Made by a program: the position numbers and the translations under genes
Shown: positions 1 to 8,984 of the stretch, in pieces
How positions within the stretch are numbered: position 1 is the first letter of the stretch
Layout: each line of letters starts with the position of its first letter
Assembly: GCA_965207025.1 (NCBI GenBank)
Contig: OZ242258.1
Span: 4,216,001-4,280,000 of the forward strand
DNA length: 64,000 bases
Direction: 5' to 3'
From: Bin87 sp034423595
GTDB lineage: Bacteria; Chloroflexota; Dehalococcoidia; Lucifugimonadales; UBA3495
The notes under the pieces: generated by a model
Databases searched by the model: none
Told to the model about the DNA's origin: nothing
What the model saw: only the letters and a program-made list of their open reading frames with translations

Positions 1-1353
1 GTTGATGCTCCAGCCGGGCGCGGCGCCCGCGTCCTCGGAGTTGCTCTGCGTGAACTTCACCTGGCTGTTGCCTTCCGTGAGCCCGGCTGCGTCCAGCACG
101 ACCCAGTACCGGGTCTCCGCCTCGAGCGCGACGCCCGGGTGCGTGAAGCGGTACGTGCCGGCCTGCCGGTTCACCCAGTCGGGATTGGCCAGGGTCCCGA
201 CCTTCGCGCCGGGAGCCCCGTTGGCGCCCTTGTGGACGGTGACCGTCAGCTTGGAGCCGAAGTCCTCGGTGGACCGGTTGAAGGCCACGTCCACGCTGGT
301 CAGGGTGTACCCCGAGGGGTTGCCGCCGGTGTCGAAACCCTGCGCCAGGTCCACGTGCATGCCCTGCACCAGGCCGCTCGACTGGCCGGTGTTCTTCACC
401 AGCGGCGGGTCGTCGTCCCGCACCCGGACCGTCGCCGTCCCCAGCGACGTGGCCAGGTCGTAGTCCGACCCGTCCACCAGGGTCACCGTCACCGAGCCGT
501 GGGCTTCGTCCACGTCGTCGTTGGTGGTGGGGATCTCCAGCGTCGCCGACCCGGTGGCCGGGATGGTGACGCTGGTGGGCAGGGTCCCGTACCCGAAGTC
601 GCCGGTCGTGGTCACCGTGACGCTCACCGGCAGGTCTGCCGTGGGCGCCGGGACCGCCCTCAGCGTGAAGCTGGCGCTGACGCCCTCGGTGACGGCGCCG
701 CCGCCAAGGATGCTCACCCGCGGCGGCTCCGGCTTGCTGACGCCGTCGAGGCTGATCTTCAGTGACGATACGTTGGGGGTCCACGCGCCCGTCGAGGAAG
801 CCGTTCTCGTCCCAGCGCCGTCGGCGATGCTCCAGCCGGCCAGGCCCCCGCTGTCCTCGGCGTCCGAACCCGTCAGGCGTACCCTCGAAGAACCCTGGCC
901 GGCGTCCATGTCGATCACCAGGAAGTAGGTGGCGCTCCCCTCAAGGTCGATGCCCGCGCTGGTGAAGGTCAGCGTCTGGTCCGAACTGGAGACGGGAAAG
1001 CTGGCGGGGTTGGTCAGCGTCCCCAGCGAGCTGCCCGGAGACCCGCCGGAGGCGGCGTGGATGCTGGCGGTCAGCGCCGAGGAACTGAAGGCGCTGTCGA
1101 TGGTGGAGAACTCCACGTCGACGCTGTGCAGGGTGTAGCCGAAGCTGCTGCCGCCGGTGGTGAACGCCTGGTGGAAGTCATTGCCCAAAAACGAGGTGCC
1201 TCCGTCCGCCTGGCCGGTGTTGGCGACGAAGGTCTGCGCCGCCTGCTGCGCGCCGGCCGGCTGCGCGGGGGTCAGCGCGAACAGCGCCGCCGCCATCATT
1301 ACGGCCAGCAGCAGCAGGGGCAGCGCCCACAGGGCGCGCCGCCGGGTCAGCAC
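1..1353 (-). CDS. Secreted protein with two choice-of-anchor-R-like domains and a Calx-beta-like domain (3' end outside window)
   Basis: The minus strand reads open from a GTG at 1353 to the window edge, so the C-terminus is missing. The N-terminus has an arginine-rich start (TRRR), a hydrophobic stretch (LLLLAVMMAAALFAL) and AQPAGAQ, a plausible Sec signal peptide. Two related domains follow: NTGQ, then QAFTTGG/QGFDTGG, GYTL.SVDV, and an APGWSIN/LAGWSIA ending. This is the pattern of choice-of-anchor R domains. Between them lies a Calx-beta-like segment ending ATVRVRDDD. It is probably exported or cell-surface. The start is uncertain: a run of eight G (1370-1377) sits just upstream, and a second frame opens at an ATG near 1438, so a homopolymer slip could add about 25 residues. 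Confidence 0.75.
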   Translation of the reverse strand, partial: MLTRRRALWALPLLLLAVMMAAALFALTPAQPAGAQQAAQTFVANTGQADGGTSFLGNDFHQAFTTGGSSFGYTLHSVDVEFSTIDSAFSSSALTASIHAASGGSPGSSLGTLTNPASFPVSSSDQTLTFTSAGIDLEGSATYFLVIDMDAGQGSSRVRLTGSDAEDSGGLAGWSIADGAGTRTASSTGAWTPNVSSLKISLDGVSKPEPPRVSILGGGAVTEGVSASFTLRAVPAPTADLPVSVTVTTTGDFGYGTLPTSVTIPATGSATLEIPTTNDDVDEAHGSVTVTLVDGSDYDLATSLGTATVRVRDDDPPLVKNTGQSSGLVQGMHVDLAQGFDTGGNPSGYTLTSVDVAFNRSTEDFGSKLTVTVHKGANGAPGAKVGTLANPDWVNRQAGTYRFTHPGVALEAETRYWVVLDAAGLTEGNSQVKFTQSNSEDAGAAPGWSIN

Positions 1354-1770
1354 GACGCCCCCGGAAGTCGGGGGGGGCTGAAAGGGGTAGGTATGAAGCG
1401 TTGCCTGCTTTCCCCAGGGTCTTCAGGGTCTTCGCCATGAGCTCGGCCACCATCGCTAATCACCTTCTCGCCGCCAGGGGCTGCGTCCCGTAAAGGTTGC
1501 CCAAGGTTGCCCAAAACTGGGACCTCGCCCGGCGTCGTCCATTGTTTTCTTGAAATTGTCTTCTTGAAGCAGTAATGCTCTTGAAGCAGCAATAACGATT
1601 ATCCGCGAATTCGCCGCCCGCCGCAAGACGGCCGCCCGGCAGGTTCGGGCATTTTCGCCAGCCTGCCGGCGCCTGGCCGGCGCTGGTATAATCCCCCCAA
1701 CCAGCCAGCCCACCGCCCACCGGGACCCCAACGCCAGGCCCGCCCAACGCCAGATAAGCCGAGGTTCGCC
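1354..1770. other. Intergenic region, divergent promoters
   Basis: No gene is supported here. The segment separates two divergent genes. It holds a short tandem repeat (aaggttgccc twice, about 1490-1511), several ttcttgaa units at 1550-1590, and an extended -10 box for the rightward gene. The inverted GCCGGCGCC/GGCCGGCGC repeats near 1663-1684 may be an operator, but nothing confirms this. Confidence 0.5.
1684..1692 (+). promoter_or_regulatory. Extended -10 promoter for the Uma2 gene
   Basis: TGGTATAAT at 1684-1692 matches an extended -10 element (TGnTATAAT). It lies 79 nt before the GTG start at 1771. No good -35 box is present (TGCCGG at the 17-nt position), as is common for extended -10 promoters. 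Confidence 0.5.
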
Positions 1771-2568
1771 GTGACCACCGCCGACACCAGCGCCAGCAGC
1801 AAGACCCCCAGGGCCCCGAAAGTCCGGCAACGCTTCCGCCTGCCCGACATACCCGACCGCGAGCCTGATGAAGTGACCCAGTTCGACCACATTGCGAAGA
1901 CCGGCAACGCCCACTACCTGGCCCAACACCTGGGCCACCCGGAGACCACCCTGGTGGAGGCCGACCGCTGGATCGCCCCGGACGCCGCTTTCGACAAGCG
2001 CCGCGCGCGCTACCCCGACCTCATGGTGGCCTTCGGCGTGGACCCGGCGGCCTACCGGGCCAGCAACGGGTACGTGGTGTCGGAGCAGGGGAAACCGCCG
2101 GACTTCGTGTTGGAGGTGGCGTCGGAGAGCACGGGGGATCATGACGTGGGAGACAAGCGGGACTACTACGAGTCCCTGGGCATAGGGGAGTACTGGCGCT
2201 TCGACGAGACCGGGGAGCATCACGGGACGAGGCTGGCCGGGGACCTTCTGGTGGAGGGCCGGTACGAGCCGGTGGAGATTGAGGAACTGCCCGGCGGGGT
2301 GTTGCAGGGGTACAGCCGGGCGCTGGGGCTGCACCTGCGCTGGGTGGTAGGGCGGTTGGTGTTTTACGACCCGGCTGCGGGCGCGCCCATCGCCACCCTG
2401 GAGAGCGAGCGGGCCAGGGCAGAAACCGAGCGGGAAGCCCGGCTTCGGGAGCAAGCCCGCGCTGATACCGCCGAGGCCCGCGCCAACACGGAACAAGAGG
2501 CTCGCATCCAGGCCGAGGCTCGCAACCGGGAGTTGGCAGAGGAACTGCGCCGGTTGCGAGAAGGTTGA
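1771..2568 (+). CDS. Uma2 family endonuclease-like protein (DUF820)
   Basis: 265 aa with a GTG start behind GAGG. The Uma2 fold (PD-(D/E)XK superfamily) shows as YPDLMVAFG, then PDFVLEVASEST, then DKRDYYESLGIGEYW. The acidic residues of PDL and LEV and the Lys of DKR fit the expected active site. The last 65 residues form a highly charged coiled coil rich in RAR/EAR repeats, a common tail in this family. Uma2 proteins are abundant in Cyanobacteria and Chloroflexota, and their cellular role is not settled. The PPOX gene starts 12 nt after its stop, so the two are likely cotranscribed. Confidence 0.88.
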   Translation: MTTADTSASSKTPRAPKVRQRFRLPDIPDREPDEVTQFDHIAKTGNAHYLAQHLGHPETTLVEADRWIAPDAAFDKRRARYPDLMVAFGVDPAAYRASNGYVVSEQGKPPDFVLEVASESTGDHDVGDKRDYYESLGIGEYWRFDETGEHHGTRLAGDLLVEGRYEPVEIEELPGGVLQGYSRALGLHLRWVVGRLVFYDPAAGAPIATLESERARAETEREARLREQARADTAEARANTEQEARIQAEARNRELAEELRRLREG

Positions 2569-2580
2569 GGAGGGTTCACC

Positions 2581-3189
2581 ATGACCATTTCCAATAGAGG
2601 GGATTTGCGGGAGACCTACCGGCCCCCGGCGCCCCGGGCGGCGCAGAAGGTGCTGGACCGGCTGGACGAGCACTGCCGGAACTTCATTGCCCTGTCGCCC
2701 TTCTGCGTGCTGAGCACCAGCAACGCCGACGGCCAGCCCGACGCCTCGCCCCGGGGCGACCCGCCGGGGTTCGTGCGGGTGCTGGACGAGCGGACGCTGC
2801 TGCTGCCCGACCGGCCCGGCAACAACCAGGTGGACTCCCTGCAAAACGTCGTGGAGAATCCCGGGGTGGGCCTGCTGTTCTTCGTGCCGGGGATGAACGA
2901 GACGCTGCGGGTGAAGGGTAGGGCGGAGATCGTAACCGGCCAGGGGCTGCTGGAACCCCTGGCCGTGGGCGGGCGGGCTCCGCTGTCGGGGTTGAGGGTG
3001 ACGGTGGAAGAGGCCTTCCTGCACTGCGGGAGGGCGCTGCTGCGGGGCCGTCTCTGGGACCCGTCGGCGCGGATAGAGCGGTCGTGCTATCCCAGCTACG
3101 GGCAGGTGCTGGCGGACCAGATTGCCGGAGCCGACGCTGGGCGGATTGACGCCGAGGAAGCGGAGGCCAACCGGGAGCGGCTCTACTGA
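2581..3189 (+). CDS. PPOX-class FMN-binding flavoprotein (MSMEG_1061-like)
   Basis: 202 aa, preceded by a strong ribosome-binding site (GAGGAGG, 8 nt before ATG). It belongs to the pyridoxamine-5'-phosphate-oxidase-like split-barrel family. SPFCVLSTSNADGQPDASPRGD, read in its two halves SPFCVLSTS and GQPDASPRGD, forms the FMN-binding strand region. LLLPDRPGNNQVDSL and LLFFVPGMNETLRVKG are typical of the MSMEG_1061 subgroup, as is the late HCGRALLR. Family members bind FMN or F420 and reduce small molecules; the substrate cannot be read from sequence. It follows Uma2 closely but no functional link is evident. Confidence 0.88.
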   Translation: MTISNRGDLRETYRPPAPRAAQKVLDRLDEHCRNFIALSPFCVLSTSNADGQPDASPRGDPPGFVRVLDERTLLLPDRPGNNQVDSLQNVVENPGVGLLFFVPGMNETLRVKGRAEIVTGQGLLEPLAVGGRAPLSGLRVTVEEAFLHCGRALLRGRLWDPSARIERSCYPSYGQVLADQIAGADAGRIDAEEAEANRERLY

Positions 3190-3302
3190 TCGGCTCTACT
3201 GAGGGGAGGTTTACCTGTTCGGCCGATGTGGTGTGGCTGGATGTCAATGTTCAGGGGCCTTGGCATTCTGTGCCCCCGCTTTGACAAGGACAAGGAAGCG
3301 GG

Positions 3303-4298
3303 CTAACCGGTGTCCCGATCGCCCTGCTTCAGCATGGCGGAGCAGCCCCGCTCGTCCACCAGGTGGTTCACTGAAACCCGCCCGTGGCGGTCGTATCCGC
3401 TGGTGTAGGCGAATTCGACCTCGGCGCCCCAGGGGACCCTGCCGCCGACCCGGGTGGTGCCGTCGCCGGGCTTGCCGCCGCTCCGTGGCCCGCCGGCGCC
3501 CTTGATCACCACGCCGCTCTTCCCGCCCTTCTTCCAGCCCATGACCTTCAGCTCCACCGGGGCCACCAACTCCGCTGGCGACGGCGCGAACAGGACCTCG
3601 TGCAGCCGCAGCAGCAGGTCCCCCGACGGCGTGCGCTTGCCGTTCATTACCTGGGAGAGCATCCCGATGCTGATGCCGGCCCGCCGCGCCGTTTCGTTCT
3701 GGCTCCAGCCGTGGGCGTCCATACGCTCCCACAGGGCCTGCGGGTCCACCTCGGCAGGCTGGGCGGCCTCGATCTTCACCGGAGCCTCCAGGACGGACTC
3801 CATCCGGGCCTGGGCGGCGGGGCTGAGATTGCGCTGACCGCGCGACACTTGGACGACGTAGCCATAGGTCAGGCCCGCCCCGTCCGCCACCTGCCGCAGG
3901 GTCATACCTCGTTCCCTGGCCTTCTCCCGGAGATAGGTGCTCTTGCCGCCCCGCACCACGCCGCCCTGGCGGTGAACCACGCCCTGGGGAGGGACCCGGC
4001 CCAGGACGGCCTCGATCCTGGCGCGCATGTAGGGAGTGAGGTTCTTCCTGCCTCTGGCGACCTGGGACAGGTGGGAGGGACCCACGCCCATCAGGTTTGC
4101 CAGTTCGTTGATGTTGAGGCCGCGCTCCCTGGCGGCCACGGACAGGTGGGACTCGGCCCGGCCGGTGTCGGCGCCGGGTTGGGCTACCGGGGCGGCGGTT
4201 TCGCTGGTGTAGTTGACGCGGCTGGCGTGGTCGTCGCCGTTGGTCCGGACGCTGGGTTCGCTGCTGTAGTTGACGGTGCTCGTGGCGTTGGCCTTCAT
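3303..4298 (-). CDS. Protein with three XRE-type helix-turn-helix domains
   Basis: 331 aa. The start at 4298 is supported by GGAGG 7 nt upstream; an in-frame ATG further out lacks one. After a Ser/Thr/Asn-rich disordered leader of about 45 residues come three successive XRE-like HTH units. The first has NINELANLMGVGPSHLSQVA (residues about 60-110), the second TLRQVADGAGLTYGYVVQVS (about 125-175), and the third SQNETARRAGISIGMLSQVM (about 190-240). The first two share an RG(R/Q)(K/R)NL.P motif. A basic Gly/Lys-rich linker leads to a C-terminal patch (GAEVEFAYTSGYDRHGRVSV) of unknown role. Probably a DNA-binding regulator. Three HTH units in one chain are unusual, and the target is unknown. Confidence 0.75.
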   Translation of the reverse strand: MKANATSTVNYSSEPSVRTNGDDHASRVNYTSETAAPVAQPGADTGRAESHLSVAARERGLNINELANLMGVGPSHLSQVARGRKNLTPYMRARIEAVLGRVPPQGVVHRQGGVVRGGKSTYLREKARERGMTLRQVADGAGLTYGYVVQVSRGQRNLSPAAQARMESVLEAPVKIEAAQPAEVDPQALWERMDAHGWSQNETARRAGISIGMLSQVMNGKRTPSGDLLLRLHEVLFAPSPAELVAPVELKVMGWKKGGKSGVVIKGAGGPRSGGKPGDGTTRVGGRVPWGAEVEFAYTSGYDRHGRVSVNHLVDERGCSAMLKQGDRDTG

Positions 4299-4428
4299 GT
4301 CGTTTCCTCCGAAAGGCGGAAAGCGAGGCCGGCCCGAATGGACCGACCCCGCTCTCCAGTTCAAGATGCAGGTCGTTGGGTGCGGTCCATTCCGCCGCTT
4401 GGGTGTTCGCCGGGAGGCGAAACGCGAA

Positions 4429-4471
4429 GAGCGGGGCCGCCTCCCCGCAGTTGGGAGAGACGGCCCCGCTC
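4429..4471. repeat. Perfect 11-bp inverted repeat (stem-loop)
   Basis: GAGCGGGGCCG at 4429-4439 and CGGCCCCGCTC at 4461-4471 are exact reverse complements separated by a 21-nt loop. No T-tract follows on either strand, so it is not a standard intrinsic terminator. It lies 130 nt upstream of the triple-HTH gene and could be an operator or a structured RNA. Confidence 0.6.
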
Positions 4472-4567
4472 GTGGGTGCGTACCTATTCAGTTGTCAGTG
4501 GCGGCCCAGGCAACCGCCCTGGTAGCCGCTGCGCCCCGCTACTGGCGGCGTGCTTTGGGTTGTTGAC

Positions 4568-4667
4568 GCCGGTTCAGTGGTCGCTCCAAGCGGCCCGTGG
4601 CGACCGGAAACTCAGGATGTTTGTTGTGTCTGGAGATCACCTCCTCGACGTGGTTGTAGTTGTCGCC
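4568..4667 (-). repeat. Degenerate duplicated segment, copy 1
   Basis: This stretch resembles 5168-5317. Both contain gccg..ttcagt..cgctcc.agcgg on the plus strand. On the minus strand both carry a (g/a)aggaggtgat(c/g) tract after an Asn/His-rich reading (GDNYNHVEEVISRHN here, NVNNHNVKEVMNRNN in copy 2). An open frame without a convincing start runs to a stop at 4539-4541. Its upstream part (ANAVAYS..V..GD) vaguely matches the leader of the triple-HTH protein. I read it as the relic of a duplicated gene start, with low certainty. Confidence 0.4.
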
Positions 4668-5167
4668 GCTGTCACTGACCTTCTGTCCGCCGCTGACCCG
4701 GTTGCCGGAATAGGCCACGGCGTTAGCGATTGGCGCGTTGGCCTGTCTCCTGCTCCCGACTGCTGGATTCCTGCCGACCGCTACGCCATGTTGGAGATGG
4801 CCCCGTTGCCTATCCGAGCCATCCCGCGCAAGACGAAACGCGCCCAGGGTGGTGTTCGGCAGGTCCAGCCCAGCCCGTGGGGAAGGTGCACTACGCCCAG
4901 GGTCAGGCGATGCCGCGGGAAATAGCGGTTGTGGCGCTGGCGCAAGGCACAGTTCGGCCAGGGCCGGAGTCGGTGGATACCGGGTGGGTGGGGAGAATCC
5001 GGCGAACGCAGCTCGCCCGGCGGTCGCGTGGTGAGGGACCAGGCCAGGGGGAACCCGTGGCAGTAACGAGCGCCCGGCCGTCGCTGAGGGATGACCGGCC
5101 GGGGCAACGTGAAGCAGCGGCGGTGGCTGCCGTGGTTGGGTAGCTACGCCGCAGCGTTGAAGAGCGC

Positions 5168-5317
5168 GCCGGAGCCGTTCAGTCGCTCCAGCGGCAGGGT
5201 GAAGTACAGGCGAAGGGCGTCAGCCGCTCCGCAAATGTAGCCGGATGATGGTAATCTCCGGGATGCCGTGTTGTTTCGGTTCATCACCTCCTTGACGTTG
5301 TGATTGTTGACGTTGGC
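5168..5317 (-). repeat. Degenerate duplicated segment, copy 2
   Basis: Partner of the segment at 4568-4667, about 600 nt away and in the same orientation. It contains AAGGAGGTGAT on the minus strand, a full match to the anti-Shine-Dalgarno sequence, yet no start codon sits at a proper distance. A minus-strand open frame (5144-5416) crosses it but has no recognisable protein family. Treated as non-coding or decayed. Confidence 0.4.
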
Positions 5318-5403
5318 CAGGGCAGCTTTGTCCCGGCAGGGTTTGGGTTCCGGCCAGGGCGCCGCGAGGGGAACCCGCAGACGCCACAGCCTGGGTTGGG
5401 AAC

Positions 5404-5674
5404 GGAGCGGGATCAATCGCTCCGCACCCTCCGCCCGTCAGCAGGAGCGATCAACTCCGGTCAGCGGACGGGTGTCCAGCAACCGGGAGGGATCAGCTCC
5501 CAACCGCTGAACGGCGCCCGGCGGAAGAAGGACTTAAACACTCCAGCCGCCGGACTGCCCAACGGGAGGAGGGCTTGACACTCCAACCCGTTGGACGAGG
5601 CCGGGGAAGAAGGGATTGAGCACTCCAACCACCGGCCCGCGCTGCCTGCGGAGGACTTGAACACTCCGGGTCGG
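5404..5674. repeat. Array of about seven degenerate ~40-bp hairpin units
   Basis: Seven related units start near 5404, 5442, 5486, 5524, 5564, 5604 and 5648, so the period is 38-44 bp. A late-unit consensus is GGAAGAAGG.(C/A)TTGA.CACTCC followed by AACC.CCGG. Early units are self-complementary: GGAGCG...CGCTCC, GGAG...CTCC and GGGAG...CTCCC. The units diverge steadily, unlike a CRISPR array, and no cas genes are near. Similar pieces (gccg.ttcagtcgctcc.agcgg) recur at 4568 and 5168. No protein-coding reading is convincing on either strand. Confidence 0.55.
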
Positions 5675-5869
5675 CAGCATTCCCTCGTGGGCCGGCCTTG
5701 CGGCAAAGACCCGGGCTGAGGGAGGGACCCCCAGGTTTCTATGGCGGGAAACCTGGAAAAGCCTGACAACATAGATATTGTCGGCCTTCCCGACGGCCCT
5801 GGGTAGGCCGTGCGCGCCCCACCGGGCAAGTGTTAACCGGATTGGAACCGGCCCTTTCGGGGCGGCTAC

Positions 5870-6697
5870 CTACCTGCGCCACAGCCGCAACGGCAGCGCC
5901 AGCGCCCGGAGCGGCCACCGCAGCCGTTCCCGCCGCTTCCGGGCTCGGCGGGTCTCCGCCCGGGTGGTCCAGCGCCAGTTGGTCTGGTTGTTGCGGTTCA
6001 GGCCCGTGAGGGGATAGTCCTGCGGGGGCAGGGTGAGGCCGTGGTCTTCCAGCAGCGCCAGTTCCACGGTCATGAGCCGCTCCTCGTCGCGCAGCCAGTC
6101 CAGCCCCTGGCCCCGGTCGGGGTGGCGCTGCCGCAGCACCCGCCACTCCCGGATCAGGGGCCAGGCGTCGTTGAAGACCGCCTCGTCGTCAGCGGCGGGT
6201 TCCAGGGTGGCCAGTTCGGGGAACTCGCGGCGCGGCGGACGCGGCGGTGAAGGCGGCTGGCTCGAACTGACGGCGGGCGTTGCGCTCGATGGACCCTTCG
6301 CGCTTTCAACTCCGGCCAGTCGCCCCTCGATGCTCCGCAAGGCTTGGCCGTGGGCCGCAACCTCGCCCTGGGCGGCGGCCAGGCCCACGGCGGTCTCCCC
6401 GGCCAGTTCCTCCACCCTTTCCAGCCGTTTGGCCAACAGGTCGTTGCGCTGCCGCTGTTCCTGGCCGGGCGACCCGGCCCCGTCGAGAAGCGCCCGGTCC
6501 AGGGCCACCCGCATCCGCCGGGTGAGCCGGCCGCTCTCCAGGCTGGCGGTCAGGGTGCGGTGGTCCACGTCCAGGTCCGCCGCCGCCTGGCGGGGTCCCT
6601 TGTCGCGCACCAGTTCGTCCAACAGCGCCATCAGCCGCAGGTGGTGCAGGTCCTCGATGCTCTCGCTCCGGTGGATGCCCGGCCTCTCCGTCGTCAT
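5870..6697 (-). CDS. Uncharacterised HTH-like plus coiled-coil protein
   Basis: 275 aa, with GGAGG 8 nt before the ATG. The N-terminal 60 residues look like a helix-turn-helix (LLDELVRDKGPRQAAADLDV, DHRTLTASLESGRLTRRMR). Residues about 75-130 form an amphipathic coiled coil, followed by a Pro/Ser linker. The C-terminal 110 residues are rich in Trp and Arg (WPLIREWRVLRQRHP, GLDWLRDEERLM, TLPPQDYPLTGLNRNNQTNW). I do not know a named family. It may be a DNA-binding adaptor. A decayed relative of its N-terminal part lies at 9045-9213. Confidence 0.65.
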   Translation of the reverse strand: MTTERPGIHRSESIEDLHHLRLMALLDELVRDKGPRQAAADLDVDHRTLTASLESGRLTRRMRVALDRALLDGAGSPGQEQRQRNDLLAKRLERVEELAGETAVGLAAAQGEVAAHGQALRSIEGRLAGVESAKGPSSATPAVSSSQPPSPPRPPRREFPELATLEPAADDEAVFNDAWPLIREWRVLRQRHPDRGQGLDWLRDEERLMTVELALLEDHGLTLPPQDYPLTGLNRNNQTNWRWTTRAETRRARKRRERLRWPLRALALPLRLWRR

Positions 6698-6714
6698 GTT
6701 CCCGCCTCCGCATA

Positions 6715-6800
6715 CAAAAATGTTCGTTTCAGGTAGGGCGATTGCACGCGGTCTTCGATTTCCCCTGGGACAAAAATGCCGGTTTCAGGCAGGGCCGTTG
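6715..6800. repeat. 30-bp direct repeat pair, offset 56 bp
   Basis: 6715-6744 and 6771-6800 share 24 of 30 positions (caaaaatg..(c/g)gtttcagg.agggc..ttg). They lie just upstream of the minus-strand gene ending at 5870. Sequence through about 6930 (gatttccccgggttccaggttcaaaac and later catgtacacccc) resembles the interspersed element at 8470-8615 and 11112-11262, so this may be a diverged copy with an internal duplication. Confidence 0.5.
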
Positions 6801-7298
6801 TACCTGGGCGTTGGAACGGGGCCTTACGAAAACCGTTAACAGGAAACGTCCGGCAGGGGGCCGATTTCCCCGGGTTCCAGGTTCAAAACGTCCCGACCTG
6901 CATTGCCGCCACCGGACGCGACTCATGTACACCCCAATGACACCACGAGAGGGGCCGCCTTCGTAAGGCCCTGGACGCCCCCACAGGAAGGTGGGGGCGC
7001 GCGCGAGGTTATGCGGAGGAAGTTGTTCGTTCACACTCTACGGCAGTGGCGGAGCGTCTCCGGCACGCCTTCAACCAACGAGAGGCAGAAGAAGACCAGA
7101 AGACCGGCGACCATGCTGAATGCCGTTTTCACCGGAGTGGCCACCGATCCGGCATCGCCGGCGGCGTCCGGCCCCAGGGTTTGCCCGGCGGGGTTCATGA
7201 GCCGGCGGGGAAGGCCAGGGGAAGCGATGGGCAGAGGAACGCGGCCAGCGACCACACCACGACGCCCTCGGCGCCGGGGCCGCAGAACACGGAGGCAC

Positions 7299-7526
7299 AT
7301 GACGAAATCGAATCAGGGGAACCGGTACCGGCGAAGGTCGAGCCGGGGGAATCAACCCGCCGGGCAACGGCGTGGGCAAGTGGACGCCGAGCCGCCGGAG
7401 CAGCAGCATAGACCCGATTACTCGCCCCAGCAGCGGGAGCAGGTCCGGGAGGGTCTGCGCATTCTGGCCCGGCTGATTGCCCGCGCGCACCTGCGGCGGC
7501 AGAAAGGGTGCCCACGACCGGAATGA
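7299..7526 (+). CDS. Small basic hypothetical protein (75 aa)
   Basis: ATG at 7299 has GGAGG 3 nt upstream, rather close. The first 45 residues are Arg/Gln-rich and low complexity. The end reads REQVREGLRILARLIARAHL, a clean amphipathic helix unlike the shadow frames here. No family is recognised. The surrounding sequence holds no clear partner. Confidence 0.4.
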   Translation: MTKSNQGNRYRRRSSRGNQPAGQRRGQVDAEPPEQQHRPDYSPQQREQVREGLRILARLIARAHLRRQKGCPRPE

Positions 7527-8469
7527 CCGGCGGGTGTTAGAAGAGAGCCGCGGCGCCGGGACGCTTTCACCAACCCAGTCCGAAGCCAAGCCCTTCCAGC
7601 AACCACTCAACCGCTGTGGGCCGCTTCAGCGTCACCAGCAGGAAGCAAGACGCCCAGCGAGACGGCGTTGAGCGCCAGGTCAAAGGCGGCGCCCCCATGC
7701 CGTCTATAGCGCAGAACTCAGAATTGAACCACAACCTTCCGGTGAAGCCTCCCGGTGCGGCGATTGCCAACCGCCAGCGCGGTGTGACGTCCCGCATCGA
7801 CGTGGACGCCGGAGGAGCGGGGCTCGACTCCGTGATCCGCGCCACGCAGCGGGTGGCGTTGGTCTCCGTTGAAACCGACGCGGGGAGAGCGAGGCTCGAT
7901 CCCAGTCAATCGGTCCGGGTCGGGGACGGACCCGCCAGCTTTCGTTCGGGAAAGGCTGGAAAAACCGTGAACTGCATTGATTATCGCCCGCACTCCCGTC
8001 GCAGGGAACGGATTTTGCAATCGCCTGGTCATCCGCGCCGCCAATCGCTTGCTCCGCGCTTGCTGGCCGCTCGCCGCCGTCATCTCCAACGTAGAATTGA
8101 GCCACGACGCTGCGCGGTCGGCCCCGGCCCTGACGGCAGCCATGTCCGCTAATTCCACCATGCCCCCAGGGTGAGCGCCCGGCGCAGCCAGCGCAGGATG
8201 AACCGCCGGGCCAAAGCCTTCCTGGTGTTCGCCAGGGCCTTCCCCAGTCTCCGCCCTGCCCGCCTTTTCGACGAATTCCCTCAGGAGCATCCGCAGCACG
8301 AACTCCCGCCACTCCCCGGTGTCGCCCATCCCTTCGTTCTGGGCATCCATCGCGCTTTGCTCCTTCACGTTCAATCTGCTGGCCGGAATGTCCTTTAGGG
8401 GGTTGTCCGGTAGGCGGGAATACGGCCCGGTCAACGAACCGCTCGCCCTGATGTGGCTGGGCGTTCACT

Positions 8470-8615
8470 GCCCAAAAGGGAATTTCGCCGGAACCCGCCC
8501 TTTCAGCCAAGCGCTCGCAAGACCGCCCTGAATTCCCTCGATTTCCGCCGGTTTCAAGTTCAAAATACCCTCCGACTCCCCAAAAGGGCATTCCTCCCAA
8601 TCTCTGTACGCGGGT
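8470..8615 (+). repeat. Interspersed MITE-like element, copy A
   Basis: About 146 bp matching 11112-11262. Shared blocks in the same order are ttcgccggaac, cctttca.ccaagcgctcgc, gattt.cg.c.g.ttcaagttca, and ccaatctctgtac(g/a)cgggt. Both edges carry CCCAAAAGGG-type small palindromes (8471-8480 and 8579-8588). It contains no gene. Probably a short non-autonomous element or REP-like repeat. Confidence 0.6.
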
Positions 8616-8897
8616 CTGCCGTCACACCGTGCCCCGGCACGTCCCCCGGCGCAAGAGATGCAATGCAACCGGCGCCATAAACCGACACGAGGCCGCGAAA
8701 AGGTTGTTGACACAAGAGCCGTGCCAATTGTGGTGTCCGGGGCGATTCAGCTTTGAAATCACGCCGGCGGCCATCCATCAAGGGGTTTGGATTTCCTTAC
8801 GGGGTTGCCACTGTGGATGCGGTTCCGCAGCGATTGCACTTTGGCGCGCCGGACACGGGACGAAACGGCCGTTTCAGGTGGAGGTGGCGGCCGTGGA

Positions 8898-8984
8898 GGT
8901 TGCTCCCGGTGTCGTCATGCACGGCGGAACGTGCGGGGAGCCGGGAAAGCGGGGGATGGTTGCTCCCGGTGTCGTCATGCACGG
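8898..8984. repeat. Exact 27-bp direct repeat with 60-bp period
   Basis: Positions 8898-8924 and 8958-8984 are identical over 27 bp (beginning ggttgctcccggtgtcgtca). The spacer is 33 bp. Being in register with a 60-bp period, it looks like a recent local tandem duplication. On the minus strand the unit reads VHDDTGSN in the same frame twice, so it could have arisen within a formerly coding frame. Confidence 0.65.

Noticed and set aside
3384..4925. 513-codon plus-strand open frame over the triple-HTH gene
   Set aside because: Shadow of the HTH gene, whose start and HTH motifs are well supported.
5404..5674. CRISPR array
   Set aside because: Units diverge along the array, spacers are not distinct from repeats, and no cas gene is in the window.
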